This document shows, piece by piece, positions 43,480-52,729 of a stretch of DNA of 64,000 bases (position 1 is the first letter of the stretch; each line of letters starts with the position of its first letter). The stretch spans positions 62,001-126,000 of the forward strand of contig CAZFCE010000009.1 in assembly GCA_964517605.1 (NCBI GenBank). The letters are read 5' to 3'. The notes below the pieces were generated by a model. The model made no database searches. It saw only the letters and a list, made by a program, of their open reading frames with translations, and was not told the DNA's origin. Source of the DNA: J095 sp964517605 (GTDB lineage: Bacteria; Chloroflexota; Anaerolineae; 4572-78; J111). A program made the translations under genes and the position numbers.

Positions 43480-43601
43480 GATTTCTCCCTGGGTAAACTC
43501 TGATTTGTTAAACCATTACGTTTTTAAGGGATATCCCTAATTTGGCACGCCGTTGTGCCGCGCAATTAATAGTATACAACCCTGGGGTGCTAATGGAGGG
43601 T

Positions 43602-44354
43602 TTAAATCAGTTGGAGCATGGCTTCCAGTTGGGCCATCAGTTCAACGGCGCGGGCTTCCTGCTCGGCCAGCGTAGACAGCCAGCGGTCGGCGGCGGTGAG
43701 GGCGTCATCCTCGGTGGCGGGGGTATCGAGGACGTGGCGCAAATCGGCGGCAGCGCCCCGGTCAAGCTGCAACAGCATGCGCAAAATGGCCATGGTGCTG
43801 TAGCCGGCCTGGCGCAACAGCCGGATAACCCGCAGCCGGGCCAGTTGCGCCGCGTAATAGCGCCGGTAGCCGCTGTGGCGGTCGCGCGGCGCGGCCAGCA
43901 GGCCGTTGCGTTCCCAATCGCGCAGCTTATCAATGGAAAGGCCCAGCAGTTGCGCGGTTTGGCCAATTGATAGCGATTGGCCGGCGGGCGCTTGATCCGC
44001 CGTGGCCACCCAATGTTCCAGCGCCGCCACGGCCTGCTCGGCGTGAGCGCGTTCGGTTTGCACCAGTTGCCGGTGGGCGCGGGCGCTCGCCAGCGCGCCG
44101 GTTAAATCGCCGGTAGCCGCCTGCCGCACCAGCGCCAGCAGCGATTTGCGGATGGCGCGCCCCGGCCATTGGCCGTGCAAGGCTGTTCGGGCCAGACGCA
44201 TCTGGCTAATATGGATTGCCGTAAACTGGCGATAACCGGCGGACGTGCGCGGCACGGGCGGCAAAAAACCCCATTCTTCGTACAATCGCACGGTGTTGGG
44301 GTGCACGCCCACCGCCCGCGCCACCTCGGCGGTGCGGAGATAACGTTGTTGCAT
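43602..44354 (-). CDS. transcriptional regulator with two MerR-type DNA-binding domains
   Basis: A 250-aa protein. The first MerR winged helix is at 4-73 ('RTAEVARAVGVHPNTVRLYEEWGFLPP', 'SAGYRQFT'). A second is at about 126-195 ('SIGQTAQLLGLSIDKLRDWERNGLLAAPRD', 'SGYRRYY'). Usual MerR proteins have one such domain plus a dimerisation helix. There are no cysteines for metal sensing. It is divergent from etfB and may control it. Confidence 0.85.
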   Translation of the reverse strand: MQQRYLRTAEVARAVGVHPNTVRLYEEWGFLPPVPRTSAGYRQFTAIHISQMRLARTALHGQWPGRAIRKSLLALVRQAATGDLTGALASARAHRQLVQTERAHAEQAVAALEHWVATADQAPAGQSLSIGQTAQLLGLSIDKLRDWERNGLLAAPRDRHSGYRRYYAAQLARLRVIRLLRQAGYSTMAILRMLLQLDRGAAADLRHVLDTPATEDDALTAADRWLSTLAEQEARAVELMAQLEAMLQLI

Positions 44355-44518
44355 AAGCCATTTGGGATAAAAATTTAGTCAATTTCGCCCCCATCATAAC
44401 CCAATTCACCGGGCGGGCAAAGCCACTTTTGTGAAATTTTTCTTTTTGGGCTTAACCTTGTAAACTGTAGCCGCCCCGTAATATTACCATCCATTTTTTT
44501 CAAAAAGAGAGGTACTTG

Positions 44519-45289
44519 ATGAAAATTATTGTTTTAATTAAACAAGTTCCCGACACCACCCAACTTTCTACCGCAGTGAATGGCCTGCAACTTCTGGGCG
44601 AAGGCGCGGCCCGTGTGTTCAGTCCGTGGGACGAATACGCCCTGGAAACGGCCCTTCAATTAAAAGAAAAACATGGCGGCAGCGTTGCCGCTCTTTCGGT
44701 TGGCCCGGTTGGGGCCAGCGAGGCGCTACGCACCGCCATTGCTATGGGCGCAGATGAAGCCGCGCTCATCTCGGACCCGGCGCTCATCAACGCCGATACG
44801 CTGACCACGGCGCAGGTATTGGCCGCAGCCAGCCGCAAAATTGGCGCATTCGATTTGATTGTAGGCGGGCGCACCGCCGTTGATGGCAGCAGCGCCGCCA
44901 CCGCCGTGCAGGTCGCCGCGCTGCTGGATATTCCCGCTATTTCTTACGTGGCGGCGCTCAAGGCGGTTGATCCCGCCGCCAAAACCATCAGCGCCACCCG
45001 GCTGCTCGAAGGCAGCCGCCAGGTGGTAAGTAGCACCCTGCCGGCGCTGATTACCGTGGTCAAAGAAATCAACGAACCGCGCTACCCCAACATTATGAAC
45101 CTGCGCAAAGCCAAAAAAGCGACAATTCCCATTTGGAACCTGGCCGACCTGGGCGTAACCATGCCGGCCCAACCGCGCGTAACCTGGCAGGTAAGTTTGC
45201 CGCCCGTCCGCGAAACCCGGCTGGAATTATTTGCCACCCCAACCCAACTGGCCGACCGGCTGATTGAACAAAGGATAAATAACCGATGA
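44519..45289 (+). CDS. etfB: electron transfer flavoprotein beta subunit
   Basis: A 256-aa EtfB. Family blocks: 'MKIIVLIKQVPDTTQL', 'FSPWDEYALETALQLKEKHGG', 'DLIVGGRTAVDGSSAATAVQVAALLDIPAISYV' and 'PALITVVKEINEPRYPNIMNLRKAKK'. With EtfA it carries electrons from flavin dehydrogenases. The start is ATG 44519 with GAGAGG 6 nt upstream; TTG 44516 is less likely. It overlaps etfA by 4 nt. Confidence 0.95.
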   Translation: MKIIVLIKQVPDTTQLSTAVNGLQLLGEGAARVFSPWDEYALETALQLKEKHGGSVAALSVGPVGASEALRTAIAMGADEAALISDPALINADTLTTAQVLAAASRKIGAFDLIVGGRTAVDGSSAATAVQVAALLDIPAISYVAALKAVDPAAKTISATRLLEGSRQVVSSTLPALITVVKEINEPRYPNIMNLRKAKKATIPIWNLADLGVTMPAQPRVTWQVSLPPVRETRLELFATPTQLADRLIEQRINNR

Positions 45290-46260
45290 GCAACAACATC
45301 CTGGTGTGGATTGAACAAAACAACGGCGAAGCCGACCCCATTGCCTGGGAAACGCTCGGCGCGGCGCGGCAACTGGCCACCGAACTGGGCAGTACCGTAA
45401 CGGCGCTGGTGTTGGGCCACAACGCGCAAACTCTGGCTAAACAGGCCGGTCACTACGGCGCGGATAAAATTCTGCTGGCCGATGACGCCACGCTGCAAAC
45501 GTTTCGGCTGGAGCCGTATGCCGCCGTAATCACCGAACAGGCGCAAGCCAGCCAGCCGGCCTTGCTGTTGCTGGGTGCCAGCGCCGCCGGGTTGGAACTG
45601 GCGGCTTACGTGGCGGCCAAACTGGGAGTGGGGTTGGCCGCCGATTGCACCGGCCTCACCGTAAATAACGGCCAGGTGGTGGCCATTCGCCCGGTGCTGG
45701 CCGATAACGTGATTGCCGCCGTAACCGGCGCGCAAGTGATAACCCTGCGCCGCCGGGCTTTTGTACCGCTCCAGGCCGATGCCGCCCGCGCCAGCGCCAT
45801 TACCAACGTGGCGGCGCGGCTGGCCGAAGCCCAAATTGCCACCAAAATCGAAGGCACAGAAGCGGCGGCGGGCGAGGTGAGCCTGGCCGAAGCCGGCATT
45901 ATTGTTTCCGGCGGACGGGCGGTGGGCGGCCCGGCCGGGTTTGCCCCGCTCCGCGAACTGGCCACGCTGCTCGGTGGAGCGGTAGGAGCCAGCCGCGCCG
46001 CCGTAGACGCCGGCTGGATTCCGTATGCGCACCAGGTGGGCCAAACCGGCAAGGTGGTTCAACCCGATTTGTACATTGCCTGCGGCATTTCGGGCAGCAT
46101 TCAGCATTTGGCCGGTATGAAGGCCTCTAAAACCATTGTGGCCATCAATACCGACCCCAACGCGCCCATTTTTAATTACGCCCACTACGGCATCATCGGC
46201 AATTTGTTTGAGGTAGTGCCGGCGCTCACCGCCGCGCTCAAAACCAAACTGGGTAAGTAA
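45286..46260 (+). CDS. etfA: electron transfer flavoprotein alpha subunit
   Basis: A 324-aa EtfA. The N-terminal domain ends around residue 190, and the C-terminal FAD domain is clear: 'IIVSGGRAVGGPAGFAPLRELA', 'GASRAAVDAGWIPYAHQVGQTGKVVQPDLYIACGISGSIQHLAGM', 'INTDPNAPIFNYAHYGIIG'. It passes electrons onward, here most likely to the EtfD-like protein encoded 2 nt downstream. Confidence 0.95.
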   Translation: MSNNILVWIEQNNGEADPIAWETLGAARQLATELGSTVTALVLGHNAQTLAKQAGHYGADKILLADDATLQTFRLEPYAAVITEQAQASQPALLLLGASAAGLELAAYVAAKLGVGLAADCTGLTVNNGQVVAIRPVLADNVIAAVTGAQVITLRRRAFVPLQADAARASAITNVAARLAEAQIATKIEGTEAAAGEVSLAEAGIIVSGGRAVGGPAGFAPLRELATLLGGAVGASRAAVDAGWIPYAHQVGQTGKVVQPDLYIACGISGSIQHLAGMKASKTIVAINTDPNAPIFNYAHYGIIGNLFEVVPALTAALKTKLGK

Positions 46261-46262
46261 CC

Positions 46263-48254
46263 ATGCTCACCTTACCCGAAAAAATAGTGTTTGCGCTGGC
46301 GGTAATCGCCTCGCTTTATTTTACCTGGCGCAATTTTGGCCGGATGGCGGCGGTTATCCGGCGCGGGCAAGGCCGGCTTGAGTTTGACCAACTCCCGCAG
46401 CGAGCCTGGCTGGCGCTGGCGGCGCTGGTGGGGCAGGGCGGCATTCTGAGCCGCCGGCCCGTTACCTCGCTGGTGCATGTGGCCGTGGCCTGGGGCTTTA
46501 TCTACTACCTGCTGGTTAACGCCGCCGACGTGCTGAATGGCTACATTACCGGCTTCAACGGATTGTTAGTTGGCCCCTACCGCCTCCTGTCCGATTTGAG
46601 CAGCGGGGCGGTGCTGGCCGGCGTGGTTTATTTTTTGCTGCGCCGCTTTGCCGCCCAAACCCCGGCGCTGGCCATTCGCGCTAACGTAAAACTGCATCCC
46701 GCCGCCACCGCCGGCATCCGCACCGATTCGCTGGTGGTGGGGCTGTTTATTCTGGGCCACGTTGGCTTTCGCTTTTTGGGCGAATCGTTTTTGATTGCCC
46801 ATACCGGTACCGGCGACCCGTGGCAGCCGTTAGCCGCCGGCGTGGCCGGTTTATGGGCCGGGTTGCCGCCAACGGCCACGCTGATTGGCTGGCACGCCGG
46901 CTGGTGGCTGGCCCTCGGCCTGATTTTGCTGTTTGGGCCGTATTTTCCCTATTCCAAACACGCGCACCTGTTTATGGGGCCGCTCAACCTGGCCACCCGC
47001 CCCGCGCGAACATCACCCGGCGCACTGGAAGCCATCAATTTTGATGACGAAAGCATTGAGCAATTTGGGGCCACCCGCTTAACCGACCTGCCCCAAACGC
47101 ATCTGGTTGATGCCTTTGCCTGCATTATGTGCAATCGCTGCCAGGAAGTTTGCCCGGCTTACCTCACCGGCAAAGAGTTGTCACCGGCAGCCATAGAAAT
47201 CAACAAACGTTTTTACCTCAAAGAGAATATGGCCGGCGGCAACCTGGAACAACCGCTGCTGGAATTTGCCCTCAGCGAAAGCGCTCTGTGGGCCTGCCTG
47301 GCCTGCGGCGCGTGCCTTAAAGCCTGCCCGGTGGGCAACGAGCCGATGTTTGACATTTTGAACATCCGGCGCAGCCAGGTGTTAATGAATAGCCAGTTCC
47401 CCGCCGAACTGCGCGGCGCGTTCACCGGGCTGGAGCGCAACGCCAACCCATGGCAACTGGCCACCGACCGGCTGGCCTGGGCCGAGCCGCTGCCGTTTGC
47501 CGTGCCCACGGTTGAAGAGAATCCCGATTTTGAGGTGCTGTACTGGGTGGGCTGCGCCGGCGCATTTGACCCCGACGCCCAGCGCACGGCGCGGGCCATC
47601 GCCACTATTTTGCACGCCGCCGGGGTAAATTTTGCCGTGCTGGGCAACGATGAAGCCTGCACCGGCGATGTGGCCCGGCGGGCCGGCAACGAATACCTGT
47701 TTTTTGAAATGGCGCGGGCCAACATCGAAACGCTCACCGCCGCCGGAGCCGCCCAAAAGCGGATTGTGACCGGCTGCCCGCACTGCCTGCACACCCTGGC
47801 CAACGAATACCCGGCGCTGGGCGGCCATTTTACCGTGCTGCACCACACCCAATTTATTGCCGAACTGATTGGCGCGGGCCGGCTGCAACTGGCCGGCAAC
47901 CCGGCGGAGGCGGTTACGTTCCACGATCCCTGCTACCTGGGCCGCCACAACGCCGAGGTTGAAGCGCCCCGCACCCTGCTGGCGGCGGCGGGCGCAACGC
48001 TGGCCGAAATGGATCGCCACAAAAACAACTCGTTTTGTTGCGGTGGCGGCGGCGCGCAAATGTGGAAAGAAGAAGAACACGGCCACGCCAAAGTCAGCGC
48101 CAGCCGCTACGCCGAAGCGCAAGCCACTGGCGCAGCCACGTTGGCCGTGGGCTGCCCCTTCTGCGCCCGCATGCTCACCGACGCCGGCCAATCGCTGCAC
48201 GTGCGTGACGTGGCCGAAATTGTAGCCGGGGCGCTCAAGGCAGCGCCCGCATAA
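46263..48254 (+). CDS. EtfD-like membrane Fe-S oxidoreductase (ETF:quinone route)
   Basis: A 663-aa protein. The N-terminus is a nitrate-reductase-gamma-like membrane region of five or six helices (to about 240). Two 4Fe-4S motifs follow: 'CIMCNRCQEVCP' and 'CLACGACLKACP'. Two CCG-type domains then show 'DPCYLGRHN' and 'FCCGGGGAQMW'. This is the arrangement of EtfD proteins that take electrons from EtfAB to the menaquinone pool. Its position directly after etfA supports that role. Confidence 0.92.
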   Translation: MLTLPEKIVFALAVIASLYFTWRNFGRMAAVIRRGQGRLEFDQLPQRAWLALAALVGQGGILSRRPVTSLVHVAVAWGFIYYLLVNAADVLNGYITGFNGLLVGPYRLLSDLSSGAVLAGVVYFLLRRFAAQTPALAIRANVKLHPAATAGIRTDSLVVGLFILGHVGFRFLGESFLIAHTGTGDPWQPLAAGVAGLWAGLPPTATLIGWHAGWWLALGLILLFGPYFPYSKHAHLFMGPLNLATRPARTSPGALEAINFDDESIEQFGATRLTDLPQTHLVDAFACIMCNRCQEVCPAYLTGKELSPAAIEINKRFYLKENMAGGNLEQPLLEFALSESALWACLACGACLKACPVGNEPMFDILNIRRSQVLMNSQFPAELRGAFTGLERNANPWQLATDRLAWAEPLPFAVPTVEENPDFEVLYWVGCAGAFDPDAQRTARAIATILHAAGVNFAVLGNDEACTGDVARRAGNEYLFFEMARANIETLTAAGAAQKRIVTGCPHCLHTLANEYPALGGHFTVLHHTQFIAELIGAGRLQLAGNPAEAVTFHDPCYLGRHNAEVEAPRTLLAAAGATLAEMDRHKNNSFCCGGGGAQMWKEEEHGHAKVSASRYAEAQATGAATLAVGCPFCARMLTDAGQSLHVRDVAEIVAGALKAAPA

Positions 48255-48265
48255 ACGGATTTCAG

Positions 48266-48293
48266 GCCGGCCACGTTTAAAAGCGTGGCCGGC
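48266..48293 (+). repeat. hairpin element, near copy of 24531-24559
   Basis: GCCGGCCACG/CGTGGCCGGC (48266-48275 with 48284-48293) with loop TTTAAAAG. The core GGCCACGTTTAAAA(G)CGTGGCC matches the element after UPF0182. Confidence 0.55.
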
Positions 48294-48323
48294 TCACTAA
48301 ATTTACAACGAGGAGATAATCCA

Positions 48324-49484
48324 ATGATCAACTTTCCCAACAAAGCTCAAGTTGTAGTTATTGGCGGCGGCGTAATGGGCGCCAGCACCGCCTACCACCT
48401 GGCCAAACGCGGAGTAAAAGAGATTGTCCTGCTGGAAAAACAAGCCTCTTACGCGCTGGGCGCTACCGGCAAATGCGCGGGCGGCATTCGCTACCAGTTC
48501 AGCACCGAGGTGAACATCCGGCTATCGCAACTCAGCCTGCCCATGCTGGATCGCTTTGCCGAAGAAATTGGGCAGGAAATTGACCGGCGCAGGATTGGCT
48601 ACCTGTTCCTGCTTACCACCCCCGCCGATGTTGCCACCTTCCAGCGCACCACCGAACTGCAAAACCGGCTGGGCGTGCCCACCCAATGGCTCAGCGGCGA
48701 TGAAGTGCGCCGGCTGGTGCCGCAACTTTCTGCCGATGATGTGCTGGCTGGCGCGTTTAACCCCGACGACGGCCTGGCCGACCCCGCCGGTGTGGTGCTG
48801 GGGTATGTTAACGCCGGGCGGCGGCTGGGCGTGCGCCCCTTCACCGATGCCCCGGCCACGGGCATTGACCTCAACGCCAACGGCACCTACACCGTGCACA
48901 CACCACACGGTGCAATTATCTGCGAACAAATTGTTAATGCGGCGGGGCCGTGGTCGGCGGGCATCAGCGATATGGTGGGCGTGCCGCTGCCGGTGGAACC
49001 CATCAAACAGCAAATCCTCACCACCACCCCGCTGCCGGAACTGCGGCCCGATTTTCCATTTGTCATTGATTTTGCCCAAAGCCTGTACTTTCACCCGGAA
49101 AGCGGCGGCCTGTTAACCGGGATGTCTAACCCCAACCAGGTGGCCGGTTTTGATGAAACGGTAGACGAAGATTGGGAATTTGTTCACCTTGAAGCCGCCG
49201 TCGAACGGCTGCCGCTGCTGGAAACCGCCGGGCTGAAGTCGCGCTGGGCCGGGCTATACGAAGTCACCCCTGACGCGCATCCCGTGATCGGCGCGGTTCC
49301 CAACCGGCCCAATTATTACGTGGTGGCGGGCTTTTCCGGGCATGGCTTTATGCACGGCCCCATTGCCGGGCAGTTAATGGCCGAAATTATGCTGGATGGA
49401 CAGGCCCACACCCTGGATATTAGCTCGTTGGCTTACAACCGCTTCAACGCCGAGGATTTAGACAAAGAGTATAACGTGGTTTAA
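48324..49484 (+). CDS. FAD-dependent amine/amino-acid oxidoreductase (DAO family)
   Basis: A 386-aa DAO-fold flavoenzyme. The Rossmann start is 'VVVIGGGVMGASTAYHLAKRG', followed by 'GATGKCAGGIRYQF', 'LADPAGVVLGY', 'QIVNAAGPWSAGI' and the C-terminal 'YYVVAGFSGHGFMHGPIAGQLMAE'. It resembles sarcosine oxidase beta or dimethylglycine/sarcosine dehydrogenases. Beside etfAB-etfD it probably feeds electrons to ETF. The start is ATG 48324, 9 nt after AGGAG, not 48285. A long hairpin follows the stop. Confidence 0.88.
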   Translation: MINFPNKAQVVVIGGGVMGASTAYHLAKRGVKEIVLLEKQASYALGATGKCAGGIRYQFSTEVNIRLSQLSLPMLDRFAEEIGQEIDRRRIGYLFLLTTPADVATFQRTTELQNRLGVPTQWLSGDEVRRLVPQLSADDVLAGAFNPDDGLADPAGVVLGYVNAGRRLGVRPFTDAPATGIDLNANGTYTVHTPHGAIICEQIVNAAGPWSAGISDMVGVPLPVEPIKQQILTTTPLPELRPDFPFVIDFAQSLYFHPESGGLLTGMSNPNQVAGFDETVDEDWEFVHLEAAVERLPLLETAGLKSRWAGLYEVTPDAHPVIGAVPNRPNYYVVAGFSGHGFMHGPIAGQLMAEIMLDGQAHTLDISSLAYNRFNAEDLDKEYNVV

Positions 49485-49497
49485 TCTGATAAAAACA

Positions 49498-49537
49498 GGC
49501 GCGTTGGCGGCGCAACAACCTATGTCGCCAACGCGCC
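49498..49537. terminator. hairpin between convergent genes
   Basis: GGCGCGTTGGCG/CGCCAACGCGCC (49498-49509 with 49526-49537), no clear T run; a probable transcript end. Confidence 0.5.
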
Positions 49538-49556
49538 CGCCAGCATAAACTGTAAT

Positions 49557-52418
49557 TTACCCCAGCACTTCCCGAACTTTTTGCGTAAGGCCATGCACCG
49601 TAAACGGCTTTTGCAAAAAGCTAACGCCCTGATCCAACATTCCGTGGTGAACAATCACATTATCGGTGTAGCCCGACATAAACAACACCTTGATGTTGGG
49701 GTGGAGCGTCGCCACTTTTTCGTACAACTGCCGGCCATTCAGTTGCGGCATCACCACATCGGTGAGCAATAGATGGATGGTGCCGGAGTATTCGGTGGCA
49801 ATTTGCATACCCTCCGCCGGGCTGGTCGCCTCGAGCACCCGGTAGCCGTGGGCGGTCAGGGTTCGGCAGGCCAGAACGCGCACCATCATTTCATCCTCAA
49901 CCACCAGCACGGTTTCGTTGCCGTAAACCGAGGCCGGCGCAGGTGATGACAACCCGGCAACATGGGCGGTGGGTTTTACCGGCGGCAAGTAAATTTTAAA
50001 CGTGGTGCCCTGCCCCGGTTCGCTGTACACCCAAATATTGCCGCCGTGCTGCTTGACAATGCCAAACACGGTGGCCAGCCCCAGCCCGGTGCCTTTGCCC
50101 GGCGGTTTGGTGGTAAAAAACGGCTCAAAAATGCGTTCTTTGGTGGCAGCATCCATGCCAACGCCGGTATCACTTACCGCCAGCAGCACATACAGCCCGG
50201 CCTGCACATCAATGTATTTGTGCATATATTGCTCATCCAAAACAACGCTGCCGGTCTCAATGGCAAGAGTTCCGCCTCGCGGCATGGCATCGCGGGCGTT
50301 AACGGCCAGGTTCATCAGGATTTGCTCAATCTGGGCGGGGTCGGCCTGCACCGGCGGCAGTTCCGGGGCCAGAACGGTTTTCAGGTTGATGTCCTCGCCG
50401 ATGAGCCGTTGCAGCATCTTTTCAAACTCAACCACCACCTCGTTCAGGTCGAGCGGCCTCGTTTCCAGCACTTGCTTGCGGCTAAAGGCCAGTATTTGCC
50501 GGATAAGCGCCGCCGCCCGATTGGCGGCCTCGTTGATGCGTTGCAAATCGGCGTACAGCGGGTCATCGGGCGAAAGATCCATCAGGCCCAGTTCGGCGTA
50601 ACCGATAATTGGCACCAGAATGTTGTTAAAATCGTGGGCAATGCCTCCAGCCAGTTGGCCCACGGCAGCCAGCCGCTCCTGCTGCACCAGTTGCCGCTGG
50701 GTTTGCTGAAGCTGGTTGAGGGCTTCGGCCAATTGGTAGTTGCTAGTTTGGAGCGCCTGCTCAATCTCTTTACGCCGGGTAATGTCTCTAAAAATGCCTT
50801 CAATGGCAATTGGCTGTCCGGTTTCGTCGTTGACCAACTGAACGTTACTGCCCACGGTAATCACCTGGCCGTCTTTGCGCCTGAACAGGATTTCATAATC
50901 CTGAATTCTGTTTTTCTGGATCAGGGCCTGTTTCAACATTTCCCGATCCCGGGAATTTTGGTAAATATCGGCGGGCAGATTCAAACGGGTGAGTTCTTGT
51001 GGCGTATACCCCAACACCATCGAAGTCATGGGGTTGGCCAGCAGGATATTGCCGTCCATATCGGCAAAAATGTAGCTATCCTGCATGGTTTCAAAAATTC
51101 GTCTAAATTTTTCCTCGCTTCTTTTCAGCGCAACTTCGGCTTGATTGCGCTCTTCGATTTCTCTTTTCAGCGAATCAACCAACTGGCGGATTTGGGTGGT
51201 CATGCCATTAAATGTTGCAGCCAACTGGCCAATTTCGTCGTTGGTACTAACCGGAACCTGAATGGCCAGGTTGCCCTCGCCAATTTGCCGCACCAACGCA
51301 GTAAGCCGGGTGATGGGTTTAGCCAGCCAATAGGCAAAGCCCATCGCGCTGAGCGCCGCCAGCCCGGCAATCAAAAACGCCGATAAAAAGATAAGGTACT
51401 GCTGTGTGGTAACGGCAGCCATGGCGGTTTTTTGTTCCTGGTGGGCAATAATCCGCCAGTTGAGCGTGTTGATCATTGTTTCGCCGGTCAGGGCAATCAC
51501 CGGAGCCTGGCTAACCAGGCTGGGAACGCCCTCAAAAGGAATTACGGTGTAAGTCGCGGTTGGATCAACGTGCTGAAGGTTAGCCAGGGTTTCCAGGCTG
51601 AGTTTTGCCAGCCCAACGCCATCTCTGGCCAAAATTTGGCCATCGGGCAACAACAAATCCAGTTGCAGGCCCGGTTCACCTGAAGCCAGGGATGTAGCCA
51701 AATCATTTAGCCGGTCTATCCGGTAAACGGTTCGGAGCACGCCCAAAACCTGGCGGCGGTCAGAATCGTACATTGGAATTGCTACTTTTAAGCCAAACGT
51801 GCGGCTGCTTTCATCAAATTCCAACTGGTCAACAAAAATAGCGCCCCGGCCCTGGTTATAAGCCTTTTGCCACCACGCCTCGTCCGCCTGATAATAATCC
51901 GAGGTTCGGTTGGTGGCGGCCAGCAAAGCTCCGTGCTGGTCGGTTATAAATATTTCAGCGTGATTGGGAAATTGCGCCTGAAAAGCCCGCAATTCGGCGG
52001 CCACATCATTTACCAAAACCGATTGAATCAGGGGGCTATCGGCCGGTGAAGCCAGCCACCAGGTTTGGTCCAACGCCAGCAAATCGGATTGAATTTTAGC
52101 CGGGTTGCCCCGGTAGGAATCGTTCTGTTTTTGAGCGGCAACCTGCAAAATATGGTTCAGGCTTAAAGTTTGCAGGGAATCAATCTGTCGAGCCAGCAAA
52201 TCGCCCGTAGCCAAAGCCTGCGCTTTGGCCAAACTTTGCAGGTTATTGCCGGTTTTTTCGGCCAGCGCCGCGCTGGTGGTATACGTGGCTAACCACGTAA
52301 CCAACCCCAAAATCAACAAACTCACCACCAGAAAAGCAACCACCAATTTGGCGCGGAGAGTGCGGTTGGTAAAGCGGTGGTTAATGCCGGGACTTGGGCT
52401 GTTTCCGGGTTGAGGCAT
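49557..52418 (-). CDS. hybrid sensor histidine kinase (Cache-HAMP-PAS-HisKA-HATPase-REC)
   Basis: A 953-aa membrane sensor. Two transmembrane helices (about 23-50 and 330-355) flank an extracytoplasmic Cache-type ligand domain. Then come HAMP (about 355-410), PAS ('KFRRIFETMQDSYIFADMDGNILLANP'), HisKA with 'GGIAHDFNNILVPIIGYAEL', HATPase ('NLAVNARDAMPRGG', 'DTGVGMDAATKERIFEPFFTTK', 'GTGLGLA'), and a C-terminal receiver ('LLLTDVVMPQLNGR', 'LFMSGYTDN', 'QKPF'). There is no adjacent response regulator. GAGGGG precedes the ATG. The signal is unknown. Confidence 0.93.
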   Translation of the reverse strand: MPQPGNSPSPGINHRFTNRTLRAKLVVAFLVVSLLILGLVTWLATYTTSAALAEKTGNNLQSLAKAQALATGDLLARQIDSLQTLSLNHILQVAAQKQNDSYRGNPAKIQSDLLALDQTWWLASPADSPLIQSVLVNDVAAELRAFQAQFPNHAEIFITDQHGALLAATNRTSDYYQADEAWWQKAYNQGRGAIFVDQLEFDESSRTFGLKVAIPMYDSDRRQVLGVLRTVYRIDRLNDLATSLASGEPGLQLDLLLPDGQILARDGVGLAKLSLETLANLQHVDPTATYTVIPFEGVPSLVSQAPVIALTGETMINTLNWRIIAHQEQKTAMAAVTTQQYLIFLSAFLIAGLAALSAMGFAYWLAKPITRLTALVRQIGEGNLAIQVPVSTNDEIGQLAATFNGMTTQIRQLVDSLKREIEERNQAEVALKRSEEKFRRIFETMQDSYIFADMDGNILLANPMTSMVLGYTPQELTRLNLPADIYQNSRDREMLKQALIQKNRIQDYEILFRRKDGQVITVGSNVQLVNDETGQPIAIEGIFRDITRRKEIEQALQTSNYQLAEALNQLQQTQRQLVQQERLAAVGQLAGGIAHDFNNILVPIIGYAELGLMDLSPDDPLYADLQRINEAANRAAALIRQILAFSRKQVLETRPLDLNEVVVEFEKMLQRLIGEDINLKTVLAPELPPVQADPAQIEQILMNLAVNARDAMPRGGTLAIETGSVVLDEQYMHKYIDVQAGLYVLLAVSDTGVGMDAATKERIFEPFFTTKPPGKGTGLGLATVFGIVKQHGGNIWVYSEPGQGTTFKIYLPPVKPTAHVAGLSSPAPASVYGNETVLVVEDEMMVRVLACRTLTAHGYRVLEATSPAEGMQIATEYSGTIHLLLTDVVMPQLNGRQLYEKVATLHPNIKVLFMSGYTDNVIVHHGMLDQGVSFLQKPFTVHGLTQKVREVLG

Positions 52419-52531
52419 GGTTTACCCCTCAAAGAAATCGCGTTCCAGATGATGTATTTATTCTACCCCAATTTCGCTTATTTTGGATACAGAAAATCCA
52501 ACCAACCCGCTAACTCCTAAAACCGCCAAAT

Positions 52532-52560
52532 TTGCCCAAGACGCCGGGCTATGGTAGAAT
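52532..52560 (+). promoter_or_regulatory. promoter of tRNA-Cys
   Basis: TTGCCC (52532-52537), 17 nt, TAGAAT (52555-52560), with TG before the -10. Confidence 0.65.
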
Positions 52561-52605
52561 AATTTTATAATTAAGTTATAAAAATTTGAGCAACAGCTCT
52601 TTTGC

Positions 52606-52677
<72 letters not shown>

Positions 52678-52685
52678 CTATAAAG

Positions 52686-52712
52686 AAAAACCGCCCAACC
52701 GGCGGTTTTTTT
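52686..52712. terminator. intrinsic terminator after tRNA-Cys
   Basis: AAAAACCGCC/GGCGGTTTTT (52686-52695 with 52701-52710) with a T run; can also serve the minus-strand operon. Confidence 0.8.
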
Positions 52713-52729
52713 GATTCTGTGGCCTGTTT

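Noticed and set aside
45082..46185. Long minus-strand open frame (367 codons) opposite etfA
   Set aside because: Composition is Gly/Arg/His-rich without domains and etfA is unmistakable.
49962..51386. Long plus-strand open frame (474 codons) opposite the sensor kinase
   Set aside because: The kinase strand has complete family motifs; the antisense frame is His/Gln/Asn-rich, a typical GC-bias shadow.
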